Source: Sipunculus nudus | Lineage: Eukaryota > Annelida > Sipuncula > Golfingiida > Sipunculidae | Length of the DNA stretch: 64,000 bases | NCBI GenBank assembly: GCA_026874595.1 | Contig: CM049306.1 | Location: 74,649,642 to 74,713,641 of the forward strand | Direction of reading: 5' to 3' | Shown here: in pieces, positions 1 to 13,200 of the stretch | Layout: each line of letters starts with the position of its first letter | How positions within the stretch are numbered: the stretch's first letter is position 1 | The notes under the pieces: model-generated | Databases searched by the model: none | What the model saw: the letters and a program-made list of their open reading frames with translations, nothing else | Told to the model about the DNA's origin: nothing | Position numbers and translations under genes: made by a program

Positions 1-1066
1 TTCACTGCAAATATTCCAGTGTTCCTTCATGCAAACCACTCCTTTGTTTAGTCAGTTTTTCTGGGTCTAAACACCAAGGCGGGTATAAGGACCAAGAATT
101 AGACCAAAGAGAGCGAAGTGTCACAGGTTTTAAACTTGGAGTTGGATGCACAATGTTATTCCAAACTCTCATAGGTTTGGTTACAATTGTTTGCACTGTG
201 TGAGCCCTGATGGTGAGACCCGGAGAATCCTGCTATACAAAGTAGCAGTTACAACAAAGGAGATCTGGAATGAATGCAGTGTATAAATGCTGCACGAGGA
301 GTGTGTAAATAAGACAATGCAACATGAACTAATAGTCATCTAGTCTATCATTCACTAACATCAGCTGAGAAGGTTAAAAACAACACAGCAAATACCTGGC
401 AAACTTTCCCAGGAGCTTTCTAAAAACAAAAGGGCCATATCTCTATAATAGCATAATCCATGCTTCACAGACAAAGTTCTATCTATCAGATATGAAATAA
501 AGCTGCAGTCATTTGATTTTTATTTTGTGATTATCACTTGTTTATAATGTTGCAAAGTAATTCCCATTTAAAACTGCCTTTAAATATTTTGTGAACACAG
601 TTATTATACCACTTTACCGTGTGGCTTACAAAATATATTTATTTGTAAAAAGGACAGAACATTTAGGAAATGAATGAATGCAAATGTTTAATGAAATATC
701 ACTTAGGTAAAATGCCTAAGATCAAAATGAAACCTCAAATTATTATACAACACCATCATTTGTTTGAATATATGTATGGACTGATTGGAGTGTCATGGGA
801 GTAACAAAATTAAATGTCAAAATTCTTTTGCCTAATTTTGTTTCAGGACTATAAAATGCCAGTTTGTAGGAACTGTTTGTGAATGTAAATAGTTCTGAAG
901 TTAATAGAATTGCTTTTATTTTGGGTATAAGTGAAAAACTGGTCTATTATGTATGTTTTTTATATATAATTTTTCCTATATTTCTTGATTTTAGCATCAT
1001 TTTCTTTAAGAAAAACACTCACGTTGGCACAGGGAAAACAGTGTTTTTTAATAAGTGTTTTCTCAC
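1..1066. other. Sequence 3' of the last recognised exon
   Basis: AT-rich intron or beyond. It should hold or precede the terminal coding exon of the ELAPOR-like gene. I found no frame resembling the family's C-terminus and no repeat of note. Confidence 0.5.
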
Positions 1067-1241
1067 CTTCTTTCCTAGAGATTTGATCCTGTTGAAGAAT
1101 TTGCGTCCTTTGCTCTCCTGAAACTTGACGGCATCAAAGTCATCTTCTTCTCCCTCATCCAGAGCACACGAGTCAACCCCTGGCAGCTCTCCATCATTAA
1201 GGTTACTGTTCTGTACAAGCTTCATGTACTTCACCTCCAAC
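1067..1241 (-). CDS. ELAPOR-like exon 17, cytoplasmic tail
   Basis: The acceptor is GATCCTTAG and the donor AAG|GTGAGA. It encodes LEVKYMKLVQNSNLNDGEL, PGVDSCALDEGEEDDFD and KFFNRIKSLGKK. YMKL is a YxxPhi-type endocytic/lysosomal sorting motif close to the membrane, at the place of a similar Y-x-K-L in vertebrates. The L-P-x-x-D-S-C-A motif followed by an acidic cluster is also family-typical. No stop lies before the donor, so at least one more coding exon follows to the left. Confidence 0.94.
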
Positions 1242-4200
1242 CTAAGGATCATTAACAAAACATCATGAATATTCAAATATCTACATATATATTCATCCAT
1301 CTACATAAATGTTCAAGCATCAACAAGAATATTCAAGCTTCAATATAAATTTTTCATCCACCAACATGTATATTCATCAATTAACATGTGTATTCATAGG
1401 TTTAATGTTTTAAAGTAAGTCACAGTTTTTTAAGATATTCATACATATACAATGTTTTTCTTATAAGCTTAAATGCAGAGACACACAGGATTGATTTTTT
1501 AAAGTATTTTAAGGTATGATATATTACAAAGATTTAAACCACAATACTGAAGAAACTATTAGTGGGGGCACACACATCCACAATATGTTATTGGTTATTT
1601 AACTTCAGGATGACAAGTCCAAATAATTAAAATATAAAATCAAGACTTATCTGATTTATTCAGAAAAAATACAATTATTCAACTTCATGTTGTAAAACAA
1701 GTCTTCCGCCAAACAGGGAAACAGATATAGGAATATACTGTCAAAAAGGTAATCAATATTAAAAAGAAACAAGGTATATTCTGTTAAACATTAGATATAC
1801 TGACTTCTTGTTCTTCGACCAGCAGTATACGAGTAGTCCACACATGATGATTCCTGTCACCACAATACACCCAACTGTGATCAACACCTGAAATACACAG
1901 AAATGCATAGGTATAACAGTTGTTTCAGTCACTGGACATATACATTACATAACTACACAATACACCAACAAGTAATTAACACCTGAAACACAGCGATTCT
2001 GGTGTTGAAATACACACTGATACTTATATGTGTGAACTGCTGTATAAATTATTAGTGATATAAGTTACTGATGTACACATAATGATCAGCAGCTAAAAAA
2101 ACTGGTATTTATATGTTATCATTTAGGTTCACATATTTCCTTTTTTGAGATCAGTACCTAAAATACAGGATGATACAGGTATCAATGGTGATCATATATA
2201 AACATGCCTATGTCAATATAAACAATTCATTTTCACTTGAGATAAACACTGATGCCCATACCAATATGAGACACAGTGCTACTACGCGGTGAGTTTACAG
2301 TATGATGACACCAGTCACTATATCAACAGCCCACAGTGATCAACCCTTCTAATTCACAGAAAAAACATCTATCAGCACATCAAAAGGCCAAAATACATTA
2401 GTGATAGTACTAGTGATGGTACCTGTTAGAATTTACACTCCATAATGATCATTACACAGTAATAATACCAATATCAATATGTATAACAGTGTAAGAAACA
2501 AGCCCATAGTGATAAAATCTTTAAGTACTAAGGGAAACCTCTTTCACATCAAGAGGTTAAAATGTATACTGTGGTTGCCTTTATATCCGCGGGGCTGAAT
2601 TTTCGCGGTTTTTGTATTTTTAAAAGTTTTACGGGGTTCCATTTTCGCGCTGTAATTAGTTTAGTAAGTATAATTTAATATCAAATATGAAACTATGAAC
2701 TGTAATGACCAAATTATTTCATAAACCACAGATTTCACTATTATCTAGGTCTCCTAATTCTCTGTCCGGAACTCCGGATATCGCATGCTCCAACAGTCAC
2801 GGATGGCTAAGCCGACACGTGCGGGGAGCATTAACCCAGCTGGATGTAATTATTTCAGGGCCAAGGCTCATTCTAAACAACTCTTTTTCCACTGTTCTAT
2901 GGCAATTTGGCCCAATATTGAACTGTGACCTTTCAAATATATTCAAAATTTACGTCATCACTAGCCAATCAAACATCGTTTGGCTCGTCATGATACAGTT
3001 AAAAGGTGCCGCTTCCCTAACGACTACGTTCACTTCTTTAGTGGCAAATTTTATTCATTAACAATAACTAAATACGGCACAATTTGAAAGAGTAACTTCT
3101 ACTCAATATTCTTTTAAGCGGCGCTGGATGTCATCTGGCTTGGCACACATACACGTAATATTTAAATAATACTGCCCGGCGGACATTGACACTTTCCAAG
3201 CTTAAGCCATGTGCCGGGGGCAGGAAAAACTGCCAGGCGCGCCCAACCGGTCAGCTCTTTCCTGCAAAGGGTCACGGTTTTTGCATCTAAGCCAACCGAT
3301 ATTATTTTAAGTGGACCCTGTTATTCTCCCGGAATCACGTTATTTATATGCACCATGCTCGAAAGACTGTCACCAACTATCAGCAGCTTCTGAAATTAAC
3401 AATAATGGCCTGGTATATACGCATTCAAAACTGCTTGGTTTCAATTTTGCGGTCAGAGAACGACCGTGAATATTGCAAATTTGAAACCACCGCAAATAAG
3501 AAGACAACCACAGTATGTACACAGTCAATGCACATTAAAATTTACAGTGTAAATTGATTAACACTTGAAATGCTCAGCAAAGCTACCCAGAAAGTAAGAA
3601 ACAAGTGGTTCTGTGCTCCACCATTCTGATGGCAGTGACTACAGTACACAATACAGTGATGACCAGTACCAATACTGTGATACACTACAAGTACATGAAT
3701 TAACCAGACCAGAGGAGGTACCTCACCACTCCAGCCCCTGCTAAAGAATCATCCACCAGCAGTGTGGCTCAACATTTCAAGCTCCAGTGCAAGTCATCAA
3801 TAATTCACTATATTCACACCAACAATGTCTATTACTAGACATGGCAGCAATGCCTAGTGAAGGTACTTCAGTTTTTGCCTGGATGCTTTGGAATTATTTG
3901 GTAACTGTATACAAGCTATTTGATCTGATCTAAATAGGACCCATGTCATCGGCTTAGCCAGTACACCAATTATAATCATTACATAGCACTAACAGAGTTA
4001 AGTTTGCAGGCTGCTTGGTCTCAAAACTCATCCAGAATTAGTTTGCTTATTATTGAAAGTGAAGGCTAAGAAATTGAAAGTGAGAGCTAAAACTTCTCCT
4101 CAAAGCATCCTGTAATCCAAACTTATTATGCTGGAGAATTTTTTCTCTTTTGGTGTTACTTTACGTTTTTAATAATTAATTTGCTAACTGTTAAAATGAA

Positions 4201-7200
4201 CAAGTGACCATGAGTTTCATTAGCTGACAGCAAAGTGTTAAAGCACACTGCCTAGAATCAGGTCACAAGAGTACAACTCTGCTGGTTAGGGTTTGTGGGA
4301 ATAGAAAAGTTATTCCCACAATGCACTGGGGGTTCTAAATACACCAGCTGCACATGTATACAGGTAGTGTAGAGTGTAATGTAGTCCGTTCAAATATGTT
4401 GGATAAGAATTGTTTCCATGCAAATTACATAAATATGGGTGACTTCACAATATAAAGAATATTTTTCAAAGCATGCACATGTGATATGTAAACAGAAGGT
4501 GTTTCCTTGAAATGTAACAAATTTTGATTTTCAAGTCTGCCGTTTCAGACTAGTAGTCCTGGCCATGCCCACAATTTCTAACAGGAAAAGGCCTGTTTTG
4601 AGTAGAAATGACCTCTGGAACAAGAGTGGCATTAAAGCAGAATTCCTTTGATAAAATATTAATTATTTATTAACTTCAGGCTTCATGAAAAACAAAATTC
4701 CATAATTTTACACTCAGGCAGAATGTTATTTCACTGATTCCCCTAACAAGCTTCTTTCAATAGTTACCATGAGATGGGCATTTAAAAAGTTTTCTTCTTT
4801 AACAAAAAAATTTCTTTATTTTCAAATAGTTTTCTTCATTTTCTTCATTAACACCTAACTTACCCACAGTGGTGGCCACCTGGGACATTTCCTCCTCTCA
4901 ACTTTTTCTTTTGTTTCATCCATAAATATACAGTGTCTGGAAAAACATAATTCATGCTTATTAAAACTGTTACAGAAAGTAAGCATGGTTATACAGATAA
5001 AGTTGAGTTTAAAGCCAGTAAGAACACTTAATTATTGTCTGTAACATAATGTGCTTATTCTACAAAACATGAGCGCCTGCAAAATAAAGATGAATTAAGT
5101 GTAATGGTACTATTACAGCATGTATATTTAATCATGTACACTTAATGAAATGCTTATATGATCCACATAATACTTGGAGGGTACTAATTTAAATGTAGCA
5201 TAAATTTCACACAAGTCCTGTGATTTTACATTTGATGAACAGCAACTTACTTCCATGCATTGTTATCATTTTTTTTCTGCCAATGGTGCAAGAGTCAGAG
5301 TTAATTTATCAATTAACACAATCAAATATCATTAAAATTTAATTTCAATATGTTTTTCTTAAAAATGTATTTTACATAAACAATGGCGTACCTTTGAACA
5401 TGAGTACTGTTATTTACATTAACTCCCGTATTTTCTTATCAGCGCCATCTTGTGTTCATTTTATTGAAACACAGAATGTTTGAGTAAGGCATTAAAACTG
5501 ACTAATTCTTTTGTATATTCTTATACACTTAAGTGGATTGCCAACAGGAATACATAAAGCTTCATTACATTGAGTTGATTAAACTTAACATTTATTCGAA
5601 AATATAGATATCTTAAACTTCTAAATTGTTCAAAGTCTGAATACTAGATGGCGCTGATAAGCAAATGCAGGAGTTACCATAAATAACAATAATTCTGTTC
5701 TAAGGTACCCCATAACAACCACCCATCTGAGGAGCCTTACTTTTTGGGAATGTAGTGGATTTCCTGATGGCCACCAACACATTCTCCTTTGACGATTTTA
5801 TACGAGTCTTCTTTACAGGTAGGGCAGGCGGCCCGTGCACGCCACAAAAAGTGAAAGGTACACCCATCACAGGTACCATCAGGGCACTTAGGGGGCAGCT
5901 CAAGGCGACCTCTGCCCCTGGTCTGGGGGTCACATCTCATGGTGACGATGGTCGTCCTGCCATCCGGGCAAGCATAGGTGGGGCTAAAAAAAGCATAAGG
6001 AAATATGGTTCATAAGGCAATTTTTATAATGAAATTTGTTTAAACAGCAGCTGTGATGATATTGGATAAACTTAAAAAAATAATTGTGACATGCCAATAT
6101 TTTTGTATGTACAGTGAAATCTGTGTTATAAGACCACCTGTGGGACTTGCCAAAAGTGATCACAATTCACATGTGGTATTATTAGAAAGGTCTGGTATAA
6201 CCAATGTGAATGCTTTAGGTTTACTCAAGTGTGGTCTTAACAGACAAGTGCTCTTATTAGACAGGTGGTCTTTCAGACAGGTTCAACTGTTTAACATTCT
6301 GGTAGTATAACATGCACAAGTATGTGCCTCAGTCTTCAAGTCTTTACTAATAGATCTGGCACACTATTAACCCACAGACCCCTACAACAAGAGTAAACAA
6401 GCAAATTTGTGGAATTTAAGTCCTCCTCTTTTGCCTCTTGTTGTCTTTCATGCTTACCTGATCAATATGTTTCAGTTTTTTATATTTGTCTGAAGATGTC
6501 TCCACATGTCATAGTGGCTGTGTTTAGTTTCAATGTGACCTGAAGATGTCCCCACATTTCATAATTTTGGTTGTAAAAATAGGAACAAAATTTAAATCCA
6601 AACCCAGAAATGCATGAGAGCAATCACTGACCCAAATTTGAATTAAATCAGATATTATTTAGGAAAGTTATCAGACGGAAACAAAAAACCTGATCGACAG
6701 ACAGACAAACCCAAATCAATGTCCTCCCATTCCGGGAAGCAGGGGACAACAAAAGTAACTGATACTCATTACATGTTGTCCCCATGTCTTTTACAGTTTG
6801 AACTAAGCAAGACTATATCTCCTACCCTCTCTTCGTGTTTTATTTTCACACTACAGGGGAACACATAGCCAAGGGAGAATATATAAAAAATGTTGCATAT
6901 GAGATGACTTCAGGCTAGTTACCAGTTAATACATGGTGGTTATAATCTTAAGCAGGAGCACATCTCAGTGAGCCTTTTTTTCACTGAAAATGACATGACA
7001 ACTGTTTCCTTATAATCCATTGTACTGATTACTACAGCTCCATGAAGACAAGGAAACATTACAGAAGTTACATGATAGTATGACCAGACAAGTCTGTTAT
7101 TTATTACCTTCACTATAATGCTTCCTTGTAATTTTATAAAACTACCTAATACAGAGCTATACCTTTTTATAACTAAACTAAGTGATACAAGTGATATAAA

Positions 7201-10200
7201 CTTCCTTGGTATTTAATCAACTATCTTCATTGTTTTACTACTGGTACTTACGTTTCTGATAGATATGTGAAATGGACATCCAGATAATCATCTGAAATAA
7301 ATAAATTATTCACAGAAATAATATAAGATTTAAGATGTAAGAATCAAGATTATTTTATTAAACTACAAACTTCAACCTAAGAACAATTATAATGTGAAAT
7401 AAACATGTACTAAAACAAGTCACCCTGAAAGTTTTCTGAAGTCCCATAAGTAATAAATTTATTCAGTATGTACAAGGGAAGTCCAAAGACATGGGTTTAA
7501 AAGCATCTTAAGTGTATAACACATGTACACTAGTTACATGAAAGTTCGTATTACTTAATGTATCATATGATTCAGGTATAAACAGATATGATAGATAGGG
7601 ACAACTTGAATATTTTACACTTCAATATAAAATAAAGGGCATATCAGCCCCTCTCTGGTCTGATATATTTAATATGAGTGAACCATGTCAGATTTAGTTA
7701 CAACTTCGCTCAAATTTTCATTTGAGCATCACCACTTATGTTTCCTTATTATATTAGTGAACTGCTGTCTGCCATTCATCTTTCTCATATCACTTTTGTC
7801 CTTCCAAGAAAAAGTATTATATGAGCAAGAGCACTGCAAAGGTGCATGATACACCTGTCGTATGTCTTTTGACCTCTGACCTCATTAAATATGCATTTTG
7901 TTGAGAATTTAATTCAAATGAGAAAATATATTGGTATATATTTATAAAGAGTTTTATGAAAATCCATCAGTTTTTTTTTAAGTCAACATAGAAACACCAA
8001 AGTCAGGTGACCTCTGACCTTTTTAATATGCATGAATTTTTATGAAAATTGAACATAAGTCAGATATTATATTGGTCAATATAGCTGTTGAGTTTCATCA
8101 AAATCCATCAAATTCCTGGTAAATTATTGCGGCAACAACACAAAGTAGCCTTGTGACCTCTGACCTCATTAAATATGCACAGATTTTGCCTATCATCAGA
8201 CTAGCTTAAGATAATCTATTGATAAGTATAGTTATGGTGAGTTTTGTGAAAACCCCTTGTAAGTTTTTGCAGGATTACTTAAATATGGACTGTTGAACTG
8301 TGGATATACCATAATATACCTCACCTGAGAAGGGCCTATGAAAGGCACAAGGATGCTGTTTTGTAACCAATCACTGTTTTGTAACCACTTCATATTGAAA
8401 GAGCAGGTTATTATCATACTACTTACTTGTGTGTATCATATCATACAGATATAGTACACACAATGATCTAATATATTTACCATCATATTCAAATCCAGCT
8501 TCAATCATCCTGTGCTTGATATTGAGAGAGGTGCCATTTGTTGTAATGTTCACAAGGTTTTCTCCAAGACTGGAAGTAAATCAAACAATGCTCAACCAAA
8601 ACATCAGTCAGGATACCCTTGAAAGCTTCGGCTTTCAGGTAAAAATTTATACACTGACTTTCCTATTAGGCCAAAAAAAAAATTAAAGGTATGGTTCTGA
8701 CACTGCCTGCATCAATTTTAAACCCCCGCATAAAAAATTTTATTTAGATTTTCAACTTTCAAGAAGATAAAATAATACAATTTTAATAAGTTTTCCTTTA
8801 TTATATCATGCTTTCCCCTGATCATATGACATTTTTATCAAAACATACAAAAAAAGTTATAAAAAAAACCTGATGAAGACCAGTTATGCAAGAAACAAAT
8901 ATTTTACTGATGAAATATGAATGAGTCATTTTATTACTGTCAATTCCTTTTTATGGTGTAGCCAAAAATGAAACTTAAATTTGAAAATACGAACTTTTTT
9001 GTAAAATCACCATGTGGCCTTAAATAGTGGGTCACACAGCCATGTTGCAATGGAGAAAACTGATGAGAAAACTTAAGAGGTGCAAAAATATTTTTTTTTT
9101 AATCAAGATTTTCATTATGAAGGTTACATAACAAATTTACCCATTGATGAATCATAATGAAACGAATGAAATGCATTTTTTTATGTCAGAAAAGACAGAT
9201 ACGTCTATATATGGGAATGAATAATAAAACTCAAGTAGCAAGACTATGAGTGTGGTATTGTTATCAGAATTATTGAGAGAGCTGACAGCTGAAAGAAGAA
9301 TAAACATTCAAACTGTTTTCATTTATAACCAGACTTACCTGCTTGGTTGGGCCATCATAAGTTTCTTTGTGCCTGCTTTAGGTGGGATGACTGTAGAACG
9401 GCAGATCTGGGAGTGAAGTCTCACCTCAGATGGCAGAGAGTCATGCTAAGGATGAAGAGGAAATATCTACTAATTAAGACAAACAAAACAAGAAGACAAA
9501 GATAGTACTATGACACTGCAGAAGGGATAGCAACATAATTCAACTATTACTTCTTATTATTACAGTTACATTGTTACTATTTTTTGTATTAATACAATGA
9601 TGATCATGATAATTATGATGATGATGAATGTTTTATTACTGATATCACAACAGACTATCAAAAGTTGGGTTGGGATTCAACTACAATTGATATAATGAAT
9701 CATTATTACTAAAACTGGTGTCCAATGCTCCAAATCTAAAATTATGTATAGGGGTATCTATAAACATTATGACCGACTGGAATTTATCAGATCACATATA
9801 ACAGCTTGTCTGCAGAATGTATATACACCAAATAAAAAATATTTAATTTAAAAAACTATTTTCTTGTGGGGTAGCAAATTGTTGTATTACTGATACTGTT
9901 GTACAAGACTAATAAAAGTAAATTGTTTTTGTTGCAGGTAGGTCTATACAGAATGATTCCACTTAAACAATATGTCTGATAAAATAATATTATTTAAAGG
10001 TTTTCCCTGATATATGACCTGGAAAACAGCAACGTACACCCCTTCACCAATTGGTCGCAGGAGAATGGTGTTTTTCTATCACTTTCACTTTTGTTTACAG
10101 GTTCTCTTTCTCACATTTCACTATGAACCCATGGTAACCATTTTTTTCAAATTTGCAAACAAACATGAATAAAACAACCAAACACAATATTTTCACCTCT

Positions 10201-13200
10201 CTTGTTCAAACATGTGAAGAAAATATGAAAGACCCAGCACCATTGTCCAAAGCCCTCAGTGAACCCAAAGCTTCAGAAGTGAGAGAAACAGACAGACAAG
10301 TTTTGCACAAAATAGTTGTGATAAATGCAATTCCAGTGTATAACCACCTACAATTTCAGTCAGGTTTCCATGAGTCTGCAAAAAGACACTACATATGTTA
10401 AAGATTCATGCAGTTAGTATTGAAATATTTCTCTACACTTCAACCTTACAGAGAGCATTCTGATCTTAACCCTGCCCATTAAACTCCACTGAGGTCTGCA
10501 TATAGAATATAATATTATATGTTATAAAGTATCAATACAACACTGTCTGTCCTTACATACAAGCTCTTTTCCAGTGTGTGAGTTTAATGTGACTTTGCTT
10601 AATTTTACAGATGACTGTAACATCCACAGGGTTAATGGGCAATGTTAGTTATTATTACACAAACGGAACACTGAGAAACACAAGGACCTGTGATAATGAT
10701 GGACAGTAAATGATGATGTCCTTTTCTTTCACAATGTCAGTCTCGTCCATTTTATTAGCAAGAGTTGTATAACCACATTCCATGGTTTCTCAAGATTGTC
10801 TATATGAGGAACTTACATAAAACATCAGTATTAATTCAGAATTCAGACTGAGGCTTGGAATTTATGAATATTTTTTTAGAAGAGGCTCATTTTTTTATAT
10901 CACTACTGTGGCAAAATTCTGAAAGTGTCCCCTTGGTGTTAAATTGACTAAACTGTGGTTGACTATATAATTATATAAGCAACAGCAGTAGCTCAATGGT
11001 CAATAGCCAATAAAGATTTTGATGGACAGGTAGTCTGACAGAAAGAATGATTAATATAGGGCAACTGCCAAAAAAAAGGGGGGGGGTATGGGTTAAAGTA
11101 AACTTGCAAACACAGCAGAATATTCTTACCTTTGGCCCATCACTGGTGATGTTGTCACGACACAGAGCCCAGTCATTCTCGGAGCTGGGACACATGCTGA
11201 TGTTAAAGAGATGGTAATACTGTGTACCGCTAGAGGAGAACTGTTTGCTGCCTGTAACCTCCATGACACTGAAACAGAAGAAACAGTACAGTACAGATCT
11301 TGGCAGGCCTAATGCAAACCTGTGCAATGGGATATACATTAGGTACAGTGCTTCAATGCTGGACCATAACATTTCAAGTACACGTGGGACATGTATATGT
11401 ACAATGCAAATACTAAACATTCTGAACCCGAGTATCAGCACCAATTACACAAATGTCATTCCTGAAATACTGGCATGGATGTACACAACACAAAATGATT
11501 GTAGGTGGCACCACCATTCTTGTGTAAGGAGAAAGCCATCGATGATGGAGGGACATGCAAAATTTCAGGATGACACTTCAAACCACTCTTCAGATGCATG
11601 AAACCCTAAAACAAATGTAGGTGGTGCCACAAGTCTTGCATATCTATCTGAGATGTAAGGACATACATAATTTCAGGCTGATATATCAAATTATTCCTGA
11701 GAGATAAGCAGGAGCATTAACTGTGCAAAAAATTGTAGGTGGCGACACCAGAGAAAGCCATCAAAGATGCATGGACAGGCAAAAATTTCAGGCAGATACA
11801 TCAAACTTCTCTTGAGTCAGGTGCATTGGGCTAACCAAGCTCAGCTGAGGCAGGCAGTTACCCCGTGTGAACAGGAATGAATTGCTAGCTGCAGCTACCG
11901 TACTGAGTGAACTCTTGACCTGCACTTGGTTGTACTGACTGAACTCTTGACCTGTTGCATAACCTGATACAGTTGGCAGTCTGCCAAAGCTATAAGTAGA
12001 AACAGACTGAAACTTGGCCAGTTGCCAAATGTGAAATAGTTGGCAGTCTGCTTAGTTATTTATAGAAACAGTCCCAATCTTGGCCTGTTGGATAATCTGT
12101 TTACACATACTGAAAGACTTTGGCTACAATGCTTTTTTCATGCTGACATATTCATTAGAATTCTTTTTTAAAATGTTTAAGATAATAACAGATAATTACA
12201 GAATTTGAAACAAGAGTTTTGCAGAAAAGACTAAAGCATCCCCTCAGCATGATATAGGCTTACTTGGCCAAAAATCCAACTTAAGCTTTCTTTGACTCTA
12301 AAAAAATCAATGATTAGATCTATTTTTTTACAAATGAGAGACCCCTGCAGGAGGATAATGTTTGCCAAGAATTAAACCAATCAGTTGATAGTTTCATCAT
12401 AAAACATTTCTAATGTAGTGGCTGAAAGAGGCTAAATTAACGAATTTTCGCCCATAAAAAACAGCTTGATGTAGGTGGCACCACATAAACCTCAGTTTTA
12501 AATACGAGTCATGTGACCAACATTTGCACAAAACTTGGTGATTCTAGCTCCTGCTGTATCTGAGATTGTAATGTTAGTATGCTTACTTGGCAAATGACTA
12601 AGTTCAAATTCCTGTTACTGGGCCCAAATTTAATGAATTCTAACCATTTGAACTTACTTGAGAGGGCTTATCTCTGGGATCATTGCTGTGAAATAATAAA
12701 CAATTTTGCTGGATGATTTCAGAGAAGAAGATTTTCAAAGGTTTTTTAGCTTTTCCCTTGGAAATGTAAGTCGAAGCAGGTAGTGCCACAAAAAGCTCAA
12801 TCCCCCATATTCCTCAGAATGCAGATTTCTGGTTATTGTTGTTTTGCTTATATGCTCCTAAAGTAGCTCAGATAAACTCCAAAAGTGAACAGGTTTTTGA
12901 AAGCAAAGTGGTCAGTTGGATAAGATAGACATCCTGAGTGATATCAGACTATAAGTATAAACCAACCATTACCTTTTAACCTAATAATTTTTAACTTCAC
13001 CTAACCAAAGTCTCTTGACATGTTCTTCCAGAAGATCTGAAGCGGTGCTGTTTTAATCTCTGCATTCTGTTGTCTCAAATTTGACTTGCGAGATTTGAGT
13101 TTAAGTGTGCACAAAGAAAGCAGCATATAAATGATCCTGAAATGCTTGCAAGGAATGAATGAACGAGTCAGGGTATGCTTAGGACATGGAAATATAATAC

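Noticed and set aside
2-196. Minus-strand frame as the terminal coding exon of the ELAPOR-like gene
   Set aside because: Position and stop codon are suitable, but the residues do not resemble the family's C-terminus and no acceptor in the needed phase stands out.
4866-4935. Alternative frame of exon 4864-4936 beginning TVYLW
   Set aside because: It looks more like the vertebrate Y-V-W motif, but its entry and exit phases clash with both neighbouring exons and it would create a stop at the start of the membrane exon.
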